A stretch of 5,942 nt of DNA from Actinomycetes bacterium (GTDB lineage Bacteria > Actinomycetota > Thermoleophilia > Gaiellales > Gaiellaceae), in the NCBI GenBank assembly GCA_030624785.1, contig JAUXJK010000142.1, forward strand, positions 1-5,942, read 5' to 3'. Below, one piece after another: positions 1 through 5,695 of this stretch. Position 1 is the stretch's first letter. Each line of letters opens with the position of its first letter. The position numbers and the translations under genes are program-made. The notes beneath the pieces are model-generated. The model was given only the letters and a program-made list of their open reading frames with translations. It was not told where the DNA came from and did no database searches.

Positions 1-803
1 AGCGGGCTGCCGAACGTGAGCATCACGTAGTTCGTGATGTCGACGACGTTTGAGATCGCCCGCATTCCGGCACGGTGCAAACGCGTCCTGAGCCACTGCG
101 GTGACTGGCCGATCTCGACGCCGCTGAATGCACGGCCGATGTAGCGCGGACAGCCTTCGGGGTCATCGATCTCGATCGAAACGGGTTGCGCAGCCCCACC
201 GGCCGGCTCGACGCCAGGCGGTGGACGAAGCTCTGTGTCGAGTAGCGCGGCGATGTCGCGCGCGAGCCCGTAGATCGAGAGAAGATCCGGCCTATTTCCG
301 GTTACCTCGATGTCGAGTACGTGGTCGACTAGAGGCAAGACATCAACGAGCGGCGTCCCGGGGACATGCTCTCCGCCAAGCACCATGATCCCGTCATGCT
401 CACCACCGAGAGCTATCTCGTCCTCGGCAAGGATCATGCCTTCAGAGGTCTCGCCGCGCAGCTTCACGCGCTTGAGCTGCATGCCGTCGGGCAACGTCGC
501 GCCGGGCTGCGCAACCGCCACGGTCGCGCCGGCAGCAAAGTTCCACGCACCACACACGATCTGGGACGGGTCCGGCTCGCCAACGTCGACCTGACACAGC
601 TGAAGGCGATCAGCGTTTGGGTGCTTCACTGCTTCAAGCACCCGGCCCACCTCGAAGCGCGAGAGGTTGTCGCCGTCATCGCTCAATCCGACGGGCACGA
701 CCTGCTCTACCTCGGCGGCGGCCACCGCGAGCCTCTCGGCCAGCGCGTCGAGAGACACCCGAATGTCGACGTACTCCCGCAGCCACGAGATCGGCACCTT
801 CAT
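1..803 (-). CDS. pheT: Phenylalanyl-tRNA synthetase beta subunit, N-terminal part (partial, runs off the left edge)
   Basis: The beta subunit of the cytoplasmic alpha2beta2 phenylalanyl-tRNA synthetase, which carries tRNA-binding and editing functions. The window holds the first 267 codons of a protein that is usually about 800 residues. The start is ATG at 803, giving MKVPISWLREYV, the typical PheT N-terminus, with AGGTGA six bases upstream. Residues about 45-150 form the EMAP/Trbp-like tRNA-binding domain: I see the KHPNADRL segment, a CGAWNF segment matching the family's CGA.N motif, and the LRGETSEGMI segment. Near the window edge is SNVVDITNYVMLTFG, the conserved stretch leading into the B3/B4 editing region. 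The B3/B4, B5 and C-terminal anticodon-binding domains lie outside. I read the frame by reverse complementing and saw no stop or frameshift. It follows pheS by 54 bases on the same strand and is almost certainly co-transcribed with it. Confidence 0.97.
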   Translation of the reverse strand, partial: MKVPISWLREYVDIRVSLDALAERLAVAAAEVEQVVPVGLSDDGDNLSRFEVGRVLEAVKHPNADRLQLCQVDVGEPDPSQIVCGAWNFAAGATVAVAQPGATLPDGMQLKRVKLRGETSEGMILAEDEIALGGEHDGIMVLGGEHVPGTPLVDVLPLVDHVLDIEVTGNRPDLLSIYGLARDIAALLDTELRPPPGVEPAGGAAQPVSIEIDDPEGCPRYIGRAFSGVEIGQSPQWLRTRLHRAGMRAISNVVDITNYVMLTFGSP

Positions 804-805
804 GC

Positions 806-823
806 CGGTTCACCTACGAACCG
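806..823 (-). promoter_or_regulatory. Hairpin presenting the pheT ribosome binding site
   Basis: On the minus strand CGGTTC-GTAGGT-GAACCG is a perfect 6-bp inverted repeat with a 6-base loop. The pheT Shine-Dalgarno sequence AGGTGA (positions 815 to 810) lies across it: AGGT is in the loop and GA in the stem. The spacing to the ATG at 803 is six bases, which is good. This decides the pheT start. The stem might modulate pheT translation or couple it to ribosomes finishing pheS, whose stop codon ends at 858. The repeat and the SD are directly visible; a regulatory role is inference. Confidence 0.55.
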
Positions 824-857
824 TCTACGGCTCTCGACGAGTCGGGAGTCGCTCATC

Positions 858-1853
858 TCAGAACTGGTGAAGCAAGCGTAGGTCGTTCTCCCAGAGCTGC
901 CTGAGATCGGGCAAGCCGTGGCGGAGCATGGCGATGCGCTCGAGGCCGAGCCCGAACGCGAACCCAGAGACACGCTCAGGGTCGTAGTTGACCGGCTCAT
1001 AGAGCTTCGGATCGACAAGCCCAGCGCCTCCCATCTCGATCCAACCAGATTGACGACAGACATTGCATCCCGCACCGTCGCAGAGGAAGCACGAGACGTC
1101 TGGCTCGATCGACGGCTCGGTAAACGGGAAGTAGTGCGTGCGAAAGCGAATCTCGCGATCCTCGCCGAACAGCGCGCGCATCACGTGGCGCAAGGTTCCC
1201 TTGAGGTCCGCGAGCGTGATGCCCTCGTCCACAGCAAGACCCTCGACCTGATGAAATATCGGCACATGGGTTGCGTCGGGTGTGTCGCGCCGGTACACGC
1301 GCCCCAGCGACACCATGTAAATGGGCGGCCTGCGCTGTTCCATTGTGTGAATCTGAGCGGGGGACGTCTCGGTGCGCAACACCGTGTCGTCGTCGAGATA
1401 CAGCGACGCTAGGGGCGAGCGCGCGGGATGCCATGTGGGCATGTTGAGCGCCGTGAAGTTGTAGTACGTCGTCTCGACCTCACGTCCGTCGACGACCTCG
1501 TATCCCAACCCGAGGAAGATGTCTTCTATCTCTCGCCGGATCTGCGTAATCAGGTGGAGGTGACCGCGTGGCCGACCAGCCCCGGGAAGGGTGATATCAA
1601 CGACCTCCTCCGAGAGGCGCCGCTCCAGCTCCTCGCTTTCGAGAGCTTCACGTTGAGCGTCGATACCGTCAGATAGGCGGCGACGCGCCTCGTTGAGCGC
1701 TCGGCCCGTCTCCTTGTCGCGGACCTCACGAAGCGCCTGCGGCAGCGCCGCATTTCGGCCGAGATACTGCACGCGCACGGCGTCGAGCTCCTCAGCAGAT
1801 ACAGCCGCAGCAATCGCGTCTTGTGCCTCTTCTTCCAGGCTCTGGACGTCCAC
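858..1853 (-). CDS. pheS: Phenylalanyl-tRNA synthetase alpha subunit
   Basis: The catalytic subunit of phenylalanyl-tRNA synthetase, a class II enzyme that activates phenylalanine with ATP and transfers it to tRNA-Phe. At 331 residues it is full length (E. coli PheS is 327). Residues 1-85 are the N-terminal helical coiled-coil arm that contacts tRNA. From about 95 on is the class II core: motif 2 at GRVYRRDTPDATHVPIFHQ (184-202), a TETS substrate-loop segment (161-164), FPFTEPS (242-248), and motif 3 at GFAFGLGLERIAMLRHG (297-313). A299 corresponds to the alanine of the Phe pocket (A294 in E. coli). A four-cysteine insertion (C255, C258, C263, C266) precedes the GWIE segment, as in many Gram-positive PheS proteins. 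The start is GTG at 1853; no Shine-Dalgarno is visible, but a TANNNT box lies seven bases upstream. pheT follows 54 bases after the TGA. Confidence 0.98.
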   Translation of the reverse strand: MDVQSLEEEAQDAIAAAVSAEELDAVRVQYLGRNAALPQALREVRDKETGRALNEARRRLSDGIDAQREALESEELERRLSEEVVDITLPGAGRPRGHLHLITQIRREIEDIFLGLGYEVVDGREVETTYYNFTALNMPTWHPARSPLASLYLDDDTVLRTETSPAQIHTMEQRRPPIYMVSLGRVYRRDTPDATHVPIFHQVEGLAVDEGITLADLKGTLRHVMRALFGEDREIRFRTHYFPFTEPSIEPDVSCFLCDGAGCNVCRQSGWIEMGGAGLVDPKLYEPVNYDPERVSGFAFGLGLERIAMLRHGLPDLRQLWENDLRLLHQF

Positions 1854-1860
1854 CGGCCTG

Positions 1861-1866
1861 AGACTA
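1861..1866 (-). promoter_or_regulatory. Putative -10 box of pheS (leaderless type)
   Basis: The minus strand reads TAGTCT, followed by seven bases and then the GTG start of pheS. A TANNNT box at this distance would start transcription at or next to the start codon and give a leaderless mRNA, common in actinobacteria. This also explains why no Shine-Dalgarno precedes pheS. No good TTGACA-like -35 is visible. The -10 assignment is inference from position and match. Confidence 0.4.
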
Positions 1867-1870
1867 TCAT
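1865..1870 (+). promoter_or_regulatory. Putative -10 box for the methyltransferase gene
   Basis: TATCAT matches five of six bases of TATAAT and lies in the 88-bp divergent gap between pheS and the methyltransferase. It would give a leader of about 65 bases before the GTG at 1942. It overlaps the proposed pheS -10 on the opposite strand, so the two promoters could compete. No convincing -35 is seen 16-18 bases upstream, so the call is weak. Confidence 0.25.
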
Positions 1871-1941
1871 CGTGCCTCTCAGCGATTTCGTCGCTCCGGA
1901 GAACAAGCGGGCGGCCCCGCCACAGACGCGAGCAAACCCAC

Positions 1942-2697
1942 GTGAGTCCCGACGAACGAGACCAGAAACCCGCCAGCGCCTATGACGCGATCGCTGGGTT
2001 CTACGACGCATGGAGTGGCTCTGTGGTCGAGGACATCGGCTTCTATGTCGAACTCGCTCGCGCTGCAGGTGGACGGGTGATCGAGCTCGGGGTCGGCACC
2101 GGCCGAATCGCGGTGCCAGTCGCCCAGTTGGGCATCGAAGTGACCGGCATCGACTCCTCGCAAGCGATGCTCGACCTCTGCGCGGAGCGAGCGTCGCAGG
2201 CTGGAGTCCGTGAGCTTCTGGACCTACGAGTGGGAGACCTACGCGCGCCTCCCGACATTGGTGCCGTACCACTCGTCATGGTCCCGTTTCGGGCCTATCT
2301 CCACCTCGAGAACGACACGGAGCGTCTCGCGGCGCTCCGCGCTGCATTCTCGCTGCTTGAGCCCGGCGGACAGCTCGTCTTCGACGTGTTCCGTCCCAGC
2401 ACTCGAGACGTCACGGAGACGCATGGCAAGTGGCTCGAACGTGAACCGGGTATCTGGGAGCGTGCCGACTGGGACACCGTCGCCCAAGAACTTGTCTTAT
2501 CAGTGCGGCGCGAAAAGGATCAAACGGTGATGCACCTGCACTGGGCCGAGGTCGAGGACTGGCGCCTGCTGCTTCTCGTCGCTGGTTTCGAGGTAGTCGG
2601 TGAGTTCGGATGGTTTGACCGCCGGCCTTTGGCGCAGGGAGAAGACATGATCTGGATCGCCCGCCGCCCCACCGAACCAGCCCCGGCGTCACGCTAG
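1942..2697 (+). CDS. Class I SAM-dependent methyltransferase, substrate unknown
   Basis: A 251-residue Rossmann-fold methyltransferase that would move a methyl group from S-adenosylmethionine to an unidentified acceptor. It opens with YDAIAGFYDAW (14-24), a common lead-in in small methyltransferases. Motif I is VIELGVGTGRIAVPVA (46-61). Motif II is GIDSSQAMLD (69-78), with D71 expected to hold the SAM ribose. GDL (98-100) is the adenine-side acidic motif, and LLEPGGQLVFDVF (138-150) is the post-IV strand region. No signal peptide or membrane segment is seen, so it is probably cytosolic. The start is GTG at 1942. The frame stays open further upstream, but that part lies antisense to pheS, is rich in serine and arginine, and has no methyltransferase character. 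No clear Shine-Dalgarno precedes the GTG, so the exact start is the least certain part. Gene neighbours do not reveal the substrate. Confidence 0.88.
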   Translation: MSPDERDQKPASAYDAIAGFYDAWSGSVVEDIGFYVELARAAGGRVIELGVGTGRIAVPVAQLGIEVTGIDSSQAMLDLCAERASQAGVRELLDLRVGDLRAPPDIGAVPLVMVPFRAYLHLENDTERLAALRAAFSLLEPGGQLVFDVFRPSTRDVTETHGKWLEREPGIWERADWDTVAQELVLSVRREKDQTVMHLHWAEVEDWRLLLLVAGFEVVGEFGWFDRRPLAQGEDMIWIARRPTEPAPASR

Positions 2698-2716
2698 GCG
2701 CAGAGGCCAGAACTCT

Positions 2717-2740
2717 GGGATCCAAGCGGCTGACGATCCC
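2717..2740. repeat. Inverted repeat GGGATC / GATCCC upstream of the coiled-coil gene
   Basis: Perfect 6-bp arms (2717-2722 and 2735-2740) flank a 12-base spacer, in the 61-bp gap after the methyltransferase stop. It lacks a following T run, so it is a poor intrinsic terminator. Its position, 7 to 30 bases before the proposed -10 of the next gene, would also suit an operator. Each arm contains a GATC site. The repeat is visible; its role is unknown. Confidence 0.4.
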
Positions 2741-2746
2741 GCGATC

Positions 2747-2752
2747 TACGAT
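2747..2752 (+). promoter_or_regulatory. Putative -10 box of the coiled-coil gene (leaderless type)
   Basis: TACGAT fits TANNNT and ends exactly six bases before the ATG at 2759. There is no Shine-Dalgarno in front of that ATG. The combination suggests transcription beginning at or close to the A of the start codon. The same 6-base spacing recurs before xseA. No TTGACA-like -35 is visible. Confidence 0.45.
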
Positions 2753-2758
2753 CGAACC

Positions 2759-4111
2759 ATGAGCACAGTTGCCGAGATCGTTGTTGTTGGTGCAGCCGCA
2801 CTATTTGCGCTGACCCTTCTTGCGATCGCAGCAGGCCGAGCAACGGAGGTCGTCCTCGTTGCTATCGCGACACTGTTCGGCATCGGCGCGGCTGCGGCAG
2901 TAGCCGGCCTGGCCTTATCCCTGATTCGCAGTGAAGGTGAATGGCAGACCTACGGAGTGGCCTTCGCCGCGTTGGCTGCGTTCGCCGTCGGAGAGATCGG
3001 ACTAGCGATCTTGAGCCGTATGCGAAGACGAGATCGGCGGCTCACGACTGTCGCGGACGAGGCATACCGCCATATCGACGCTCGGCTCGAGAGCCACGCG
3101 ACGCAACGCGCTGTCGAGCTCGAACGCACGCTCGCCCAGGAGCGAGCTCGCTCTCAACACCTTCTTATCGAGCAGGAGCGAGCTCTCGCGGAGGAACGCA
3201 GTATCGCTCTCGCCCGAACGCAGGAGCAGGCCACCGACGAGTTGCTGCGACGCGCCGCTGCCGTCCAGGACGAGTTGAGCGGCCGGATCCGCGGGTGGAG
3301 CGACGACCTCACTCGCACCCAGGAGGAGATCGGTTCGCGAGTCGAGAGACAGGGTCGCGAGCAGAAACTGGCGCTCGAACATCAGAGTGAACAGATGGCG
3401 TCACATGCCCGAGATATCCACGATTTCGATCGTGAGCTGGAGCAGACGATCGAAAACGCGAGATCCGAATTTCTGGAGCAACTCGGATCCCTCTCAGAGG
3501 AGATACGTGGCGCTATAGTCGACGAGGAGCAGCAGTCGCGTCGGGAGATCGCCCAGCTCTCGGAACGACTAAAGGCGGTATCAAGCTCACTCCGCGACGA
3601 CGCATATCGGGAGGAACTCGATGCCCGAAACCGTCTCACCGCAGAGATCGGTGAAGCCGAGCGCCGAATCGTCATCACCCTCGAACGTTCACTGGAGCGA
3701 GCCGCAGATCGCGTTGTCGAGATAGCAGAACAACGTTTCGATGAACAGGTGAGGGAGTCGCGCGAGGAGACGGGCACACGATTGGCGGCCGAGCTAGAGC
3801 GCACGCGCACTGCGCATGTACAGCAGATCGAGGAACAGGTCGAGGTGCGTATGTCGGAGGTCGCTAAACAAACGACCCAGCGCCTCCAGCGCCAGCTCGA
3901 TCAGGTCGTGCGACAGGCCGAGGCACAGACATCGACGGCCGAAGACCGCGTCACTTTTATCACCCAACGCCTGGAGGCCGCACTGGACACGGCAGCGGGA
4001 CGGGTCGCCGGATTTGAGACTGAACTCGAGCTCGAGCTGACGACCAAACTGACAGAGTTCGAGCGGGCCGTCCGACACGCCGAGCAATCTGTCAGGCGTG
4101 AAACCGGCTGA
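2759..4111 (+). CDS. Membrane-anchored, proline-free long coiled-coil protein (450 aa), function unknown
   Basis: I do not recognise a named family. Residues 4-25, about 31-56 and 66-86 are three hydrophobic segments that look like membrane helices; E79 sits inside the third. They are followed at once by a strongly basic stretch (RMRRRDRR, 87-94), which by the positive-inside rule puts the rest in the cytoplasm. Residues 95-450 are almost wholly charged or polar with regularly spaced Leu, Ile, Val and Ala, rich in Glu, Arg, Gln and Ala, as expected for a long helical coiled coil. The whole protein contains no proline and no cysteine. QERA occurs twice, twelve residues apart (127-130 and 139-142), from a shared 13-base repeat. 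No enzymatic motif is seen. The layout recalls RmuC (membrane segment plus coiled coil), but the RmuC catalytic-like domain is missing. The ATG start keeps the first membrane helix intact. It could be a scaffold or polar/envelope structural protein; neighbouring xseAB hints at, but does not show, a DNA role. Confidence 0.85.
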   Translation: MSTVAEIVVVGAAALFALTLLAIAAGRATEVVLVAIATLFGIGAAAAVAGLALSLIRSEGEWQTYGVAFAALAAFAVGEIGLAILSRMRRRDRRLTTVADEAYRHIDARLESHATQRAVELERTLAQERARSQHLLIEQERALAEERSIALARTQEQATDELLRRAAAVQDELSGRIRGWSDDLTRTQEEIGSRVERQGREQKLALEHQSEQMASHARDIHDFDRELEQTIENARSEFLEQLGSLSEEIRGAIVDEEQQSRREIAQLSERLKAVSSSLRDDAYREELDARNRLTAEIGEAERRIVITLERSLERAADRVVEIAEQRFDEQVRESREETGTRLAAELERTRTAHVQQIEEQVEVRMSEVAKQTTQRLQRQLDQVVRQAEAQTSTAEDRVTFITQRLEAALDTAAGRVAGFETELELELTTKLTEFERAVRHAEQSVRRETG

Positions 4112-4200
4112 ACCAGAGCCACGTACCCGTTGTTAAGAAACACGCACGCCCGGCAAGATCTCCTGACATTTAGCAGCACGCGGCGTCTCAAGCCGATAGA

Positions 4201-4205
4201 AGGAA
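4201..4205 (+). promoter_or_regulatory. Possible Shine-Dalgarno for the small UBA-like gene
   Basis: AGGAA, within GAAGGAAC, lies 12 bases before the ATG at 4218, somewhat farther than ideal. No TANNNT box occurs at leaderless distance here, so this gene is probably translated from a leadered mRNA. The rest of the 106-bp gap after the coiled-coil gene (4112-4217) shows no convincing terminator hairpin or clear promoter. Confidence 0.4.
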
Positions 4206-4217
4206 CTACGAGCAGCA

Positions 4218-4418
4218 ATGGCTGAAGTATCTGAAATAGAAACCCGAAGCGACGAGCAGGCCAAGGTTGAAGGCTGGCGTCTTCACGTTCTCGTTGAGGC
4301 GGGCTATCCGAGCGAACTTGCTCAAAGACTCGCAGCGTCTGAGGTCGACCTCCACGAAGCGGTCGGACTCCTCGAGTCTGGCTGCTCAGCCGATATCGCA
4401 ACGCGCATCCTCCTCTAG
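4218..4418 (+). CDS. Small UBA-like helical protein (66 aa), function unknown
   Basis: A short acidic, probably cytosolic protein. The first 15 or so residues are polar and likely disordered. Residues 19-66 look like consecutive short helices: about 19-27, a turn at AGY (28-30), 31-40, then DLHEAVGLLESG (44-55), and ATRILL to the end. The pattern LVEAGY, about a dozen residues of helix, then D-L-x-x-A-V-x-x-L-L, is spaced like eukaryotic UBA domains (LVEMGF ... N-V-x-x-A-V-x-x-L-L) and the UBA-like N-terminus of EF-Ts. That resemblance is my reading by eye, not a search result. Similar short proteins ending in ILL are, as I recall, found in related actinobacteria. The coding look and an upstream AGGAA support a real gene. 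It precedes xseA by 29 bases and may share transcripts with it. Confidence 0.72.
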   Translation: MAEVSEIETRSDEQAKVEGWRLHVLVEAGYPSELAQRLAASEVDLHEAVGLLESGCSADIATRILL

Positions 4419-4435
4419 CCGCCACGCCCTGCGGA

Positions 4436-4441
4436 TAGGCT
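4436..4441 (+). promoter_or_regulatory. Putative -10 box of xseA (leaderless type)
   Basis: TAGGCT fits TANNNT and ends exactly six bases before the GTG at 4448, the same spacing as before the coiled-coil gene. No Shine-Dalgarno precedes the GTG. xseAB may therefore have its own leaderless promoter in addition to any read-through from the small gene. No -35 match is evident. Confidence 0.4.
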
Positions 4442-4447
4442 GGCGCC

Positions 4448-5695
4448 GTGAAACCGACTCCCCGGATGGTCGGAGATCGCAAGGTCTATCCGGTCTCCGA
4501 GTTCAACGCCGGCGTGGCGTCATGGCTTTCGCGCCTTCCCCGTGTATGGGTGGAAGGCGAGGTCACGGAGATCAGAGGCCAACCGACCTGGCAAACCGTG
4601 TTTGTGACACTGACCGATGTCGACGACGGCACGACATTGTCAGTGACGATGGCGCGTTCAACCTACGACAACCTCGCTGTGCCACTGACGGAAGGTGCCC
4701 GCGTACACGCATTCGGGCGTCCCGACCTGTACGAGGCTCGAGGAACGTTTCAGCTTCGCGCGATCACGGTTGAGCCTGTCGGGCTCGGTGATGTTCTGGC
4801 TCAGCTCGAGGCTCTGCGAGCCAAGCTCGCAGATGAGGGACTCTTCGATGCCGAGCGCAAGCGCACGCTTCCCCGCATTCCCAACTGCATCGGTGTTCTC
4901 ACTGGCGTTCAGGCGGCTGCCAAGCGGGATGTCATCACGGCTGCCACGGATCGCTTCCCAGCCGCGCGCCTGCTGATCTTCGAGACAACCGTGCAGGGGC
5001 CGCGTGCGCCCCTTGCGATCACGGGGGGACTCCACACGCTGGCCGCCCATGGCGACGTCGACGTTATCGTCATGACTCGCGGCGGTGGCTCGCTCGAAGA
5101 CCTACTTCCGTTTAGCGACGAGCGCGTGATCCGAGCAGTCGCCGAGAGCCCTGTCCCGGTCGTGTCCGCGGTCGGACACGAGCACGATCACCCACTTTGC
5201 GATCTCGCTGCTGACGCTCGAGCGGCAACCCCAACGGCGGCGGCGACCCTGGTCGTGCCGGATGCACGTGAGCTCTCGAGTGATCTGAAAGCAGCTCGGC
5301 ACGATCTGCAACGACTCGCGCGGCTGACCATCTCACGAAGCAGAGATCGGCTTGAACGCGAGCGTCGGCTCCTGCTCCGAGCGCCACTAACTGGTCTCCT
5401 TAGCGTCCGAGCACGACTAGACGCATTGCGTCTCTCCGCCCGCGGTGAGCTCGATCGCTCGCTCACGGCGCGACGAGATCGCGTAGGTGCCCTCCAGGGG
5501 AGACTCGCCACCCTTTCGCCATCAGCAACGCTAGATCGCGGCTACGCCCTGGTTCGCCACGAAGGTCGTCTCTTGGCCGACACTACAGGTCTCTCGGTCG
5601 ACGATCGACTTGATGTCATGCTGGCGAGAGGTAGTCTCGCGGCGCGCGTCGATACGATCGATCCTCATGACGGCGCGTCTCAGGAAAACACATGA
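4448..5695 (+). CDS. xseA: Exodeoxyribonuclease VII large subunit
   Basis: The catalytic subunit of exonuclease VII, which degrades single-stranded DNA from both ends to oligonucleotides and acts in repair and clean-up of damaged DNA in the cytoplasm. It is 415 residues, a little short of the 456 of E. coli. Residues about 12-108 form the N-terminal OB fold that binds single-stranded DNA (YPVSEFNAGV at 14-23, WVEGEVTEI at 34-42). The catalytic domain starts near 125 (KLADEGLFD at 126-134) and contains TRGGGSLEDLLPFSDER (210-226) and PVVSAVGHEHDHPLCD (237-252), with R211, H244 and D247 as the expected active-site residues. A helical region with many Arg and Leu (about 275-355) is the coiled coil that recruits XseB. 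LSPSATLDRGYALV (357-370) is the conserved C-terminal motif. The start is GTG at 4448; ATG at 4466 is an alternative. xseB overlaps its stop by four bases. Confidence 0.97.
   Translation: MKPTPRMVGDRKVYPVSEFNAGVASWLSRLPRVWVEGEVTEIRGQPTWQTVFVTLTDVDDGTTLSVTMARSTYDNLAVPLTEGARVHAFGRPDLYEARGTFQLRAITVEPVGLGDVLAQLEALRAKLADEGLFDAERKRTLPRIPNCIGVLTGVQAAAKRDVITAATDRFPAARLLIFETTVQGPRAPLAITGGLHTLAAHGDVDVIVMTRGGGSLEDLLPFSDERVIRAVAESPVPVVSAVGHEHDHPLCDLAADARAATPTAAATLVVPDARELSSDLKAARHDLQRLARLTISRSRDRLERERRLLLRAPLTGLLSVRARLDALRLSARGELDRSLTARRDRVGALQGRLATLSPSATLDRGYALVRHEGRLLADTTGLSVDDRLDVMLARGSLAARVDTIDPHDGASQENT
5682..5685 (+). promoter_or_regulatory. Shine-Dalgarno of xseB
   Basis: AGGA lies six bases before the ATG at 5692, inside the end of xseA. 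It supports that ATG over the in-frame ATG at 5707 and fits a leadered, coupled gene inside an operon. Confidence 0.6.

Noticed and set aside
366..881. Long plus-strand open frames opposite pheT, and similar ones opposite pheS (918-1412)
   Set aside because: They are mirror frames of high-GC coding DNA; the minus strand encodes clear PheT and PheS sequence through the same bases.
1693..1941. Upstream in-frame extension of the methyltransferase on the plus strand from TTG 1693
   Set aside because: It lies antisense to the well-supported pheS N-terminus, is Ser/Arg-rich without domain character, and the methyltransferase homology begins only after GTG 1942.
1854..1941. T-box or peptide-leader attenuator upstream of pheS
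   Set aside because: The gap is only 88 bp, shows no T-box sequence or Phe-rich leader peptide, and the likely leaderless start leaves no room for one.
2698..2758. Intrinsic terminator after the methyltransferase
   Set aside because: The GGGATC/GATCCC stem and a small CCAG/CTGG stem exist, but no T run follows and the stems are short, so I kept the larger one only as an inverted repeat.
3137..3185. 13-base direct repeat CAGGAGCGAGCTC (3137-3149 and 3173-3185)
   Set aside because: It encodes the same QERA residues in the coiled coil twelve residues apart; it looks like ordinary coiled-coil repetition, not a mobile or regulatory repeat.
3382..3810. Minus-strand open frames inside the coiled-coil gene, including a Ser/Arg-rich one
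   Set aside because: Their composition is what the complement of Glu/Arg/Gln-rich coiled-coil codons produces; no start signal or domain supports them.
4025..4036. 12-bp palindrome CTCGAGCTCGAG in the coiled-coil gene
   Set aside because: It results from alternating GAG and CTC codons encoding an ELELEL run; a protein-level explanation is sufficient.
4419..4447. Terminator between the small gene and xseA
   Set aside because: Only a 4-bp CCGC/GCGG stem is present with no T run.
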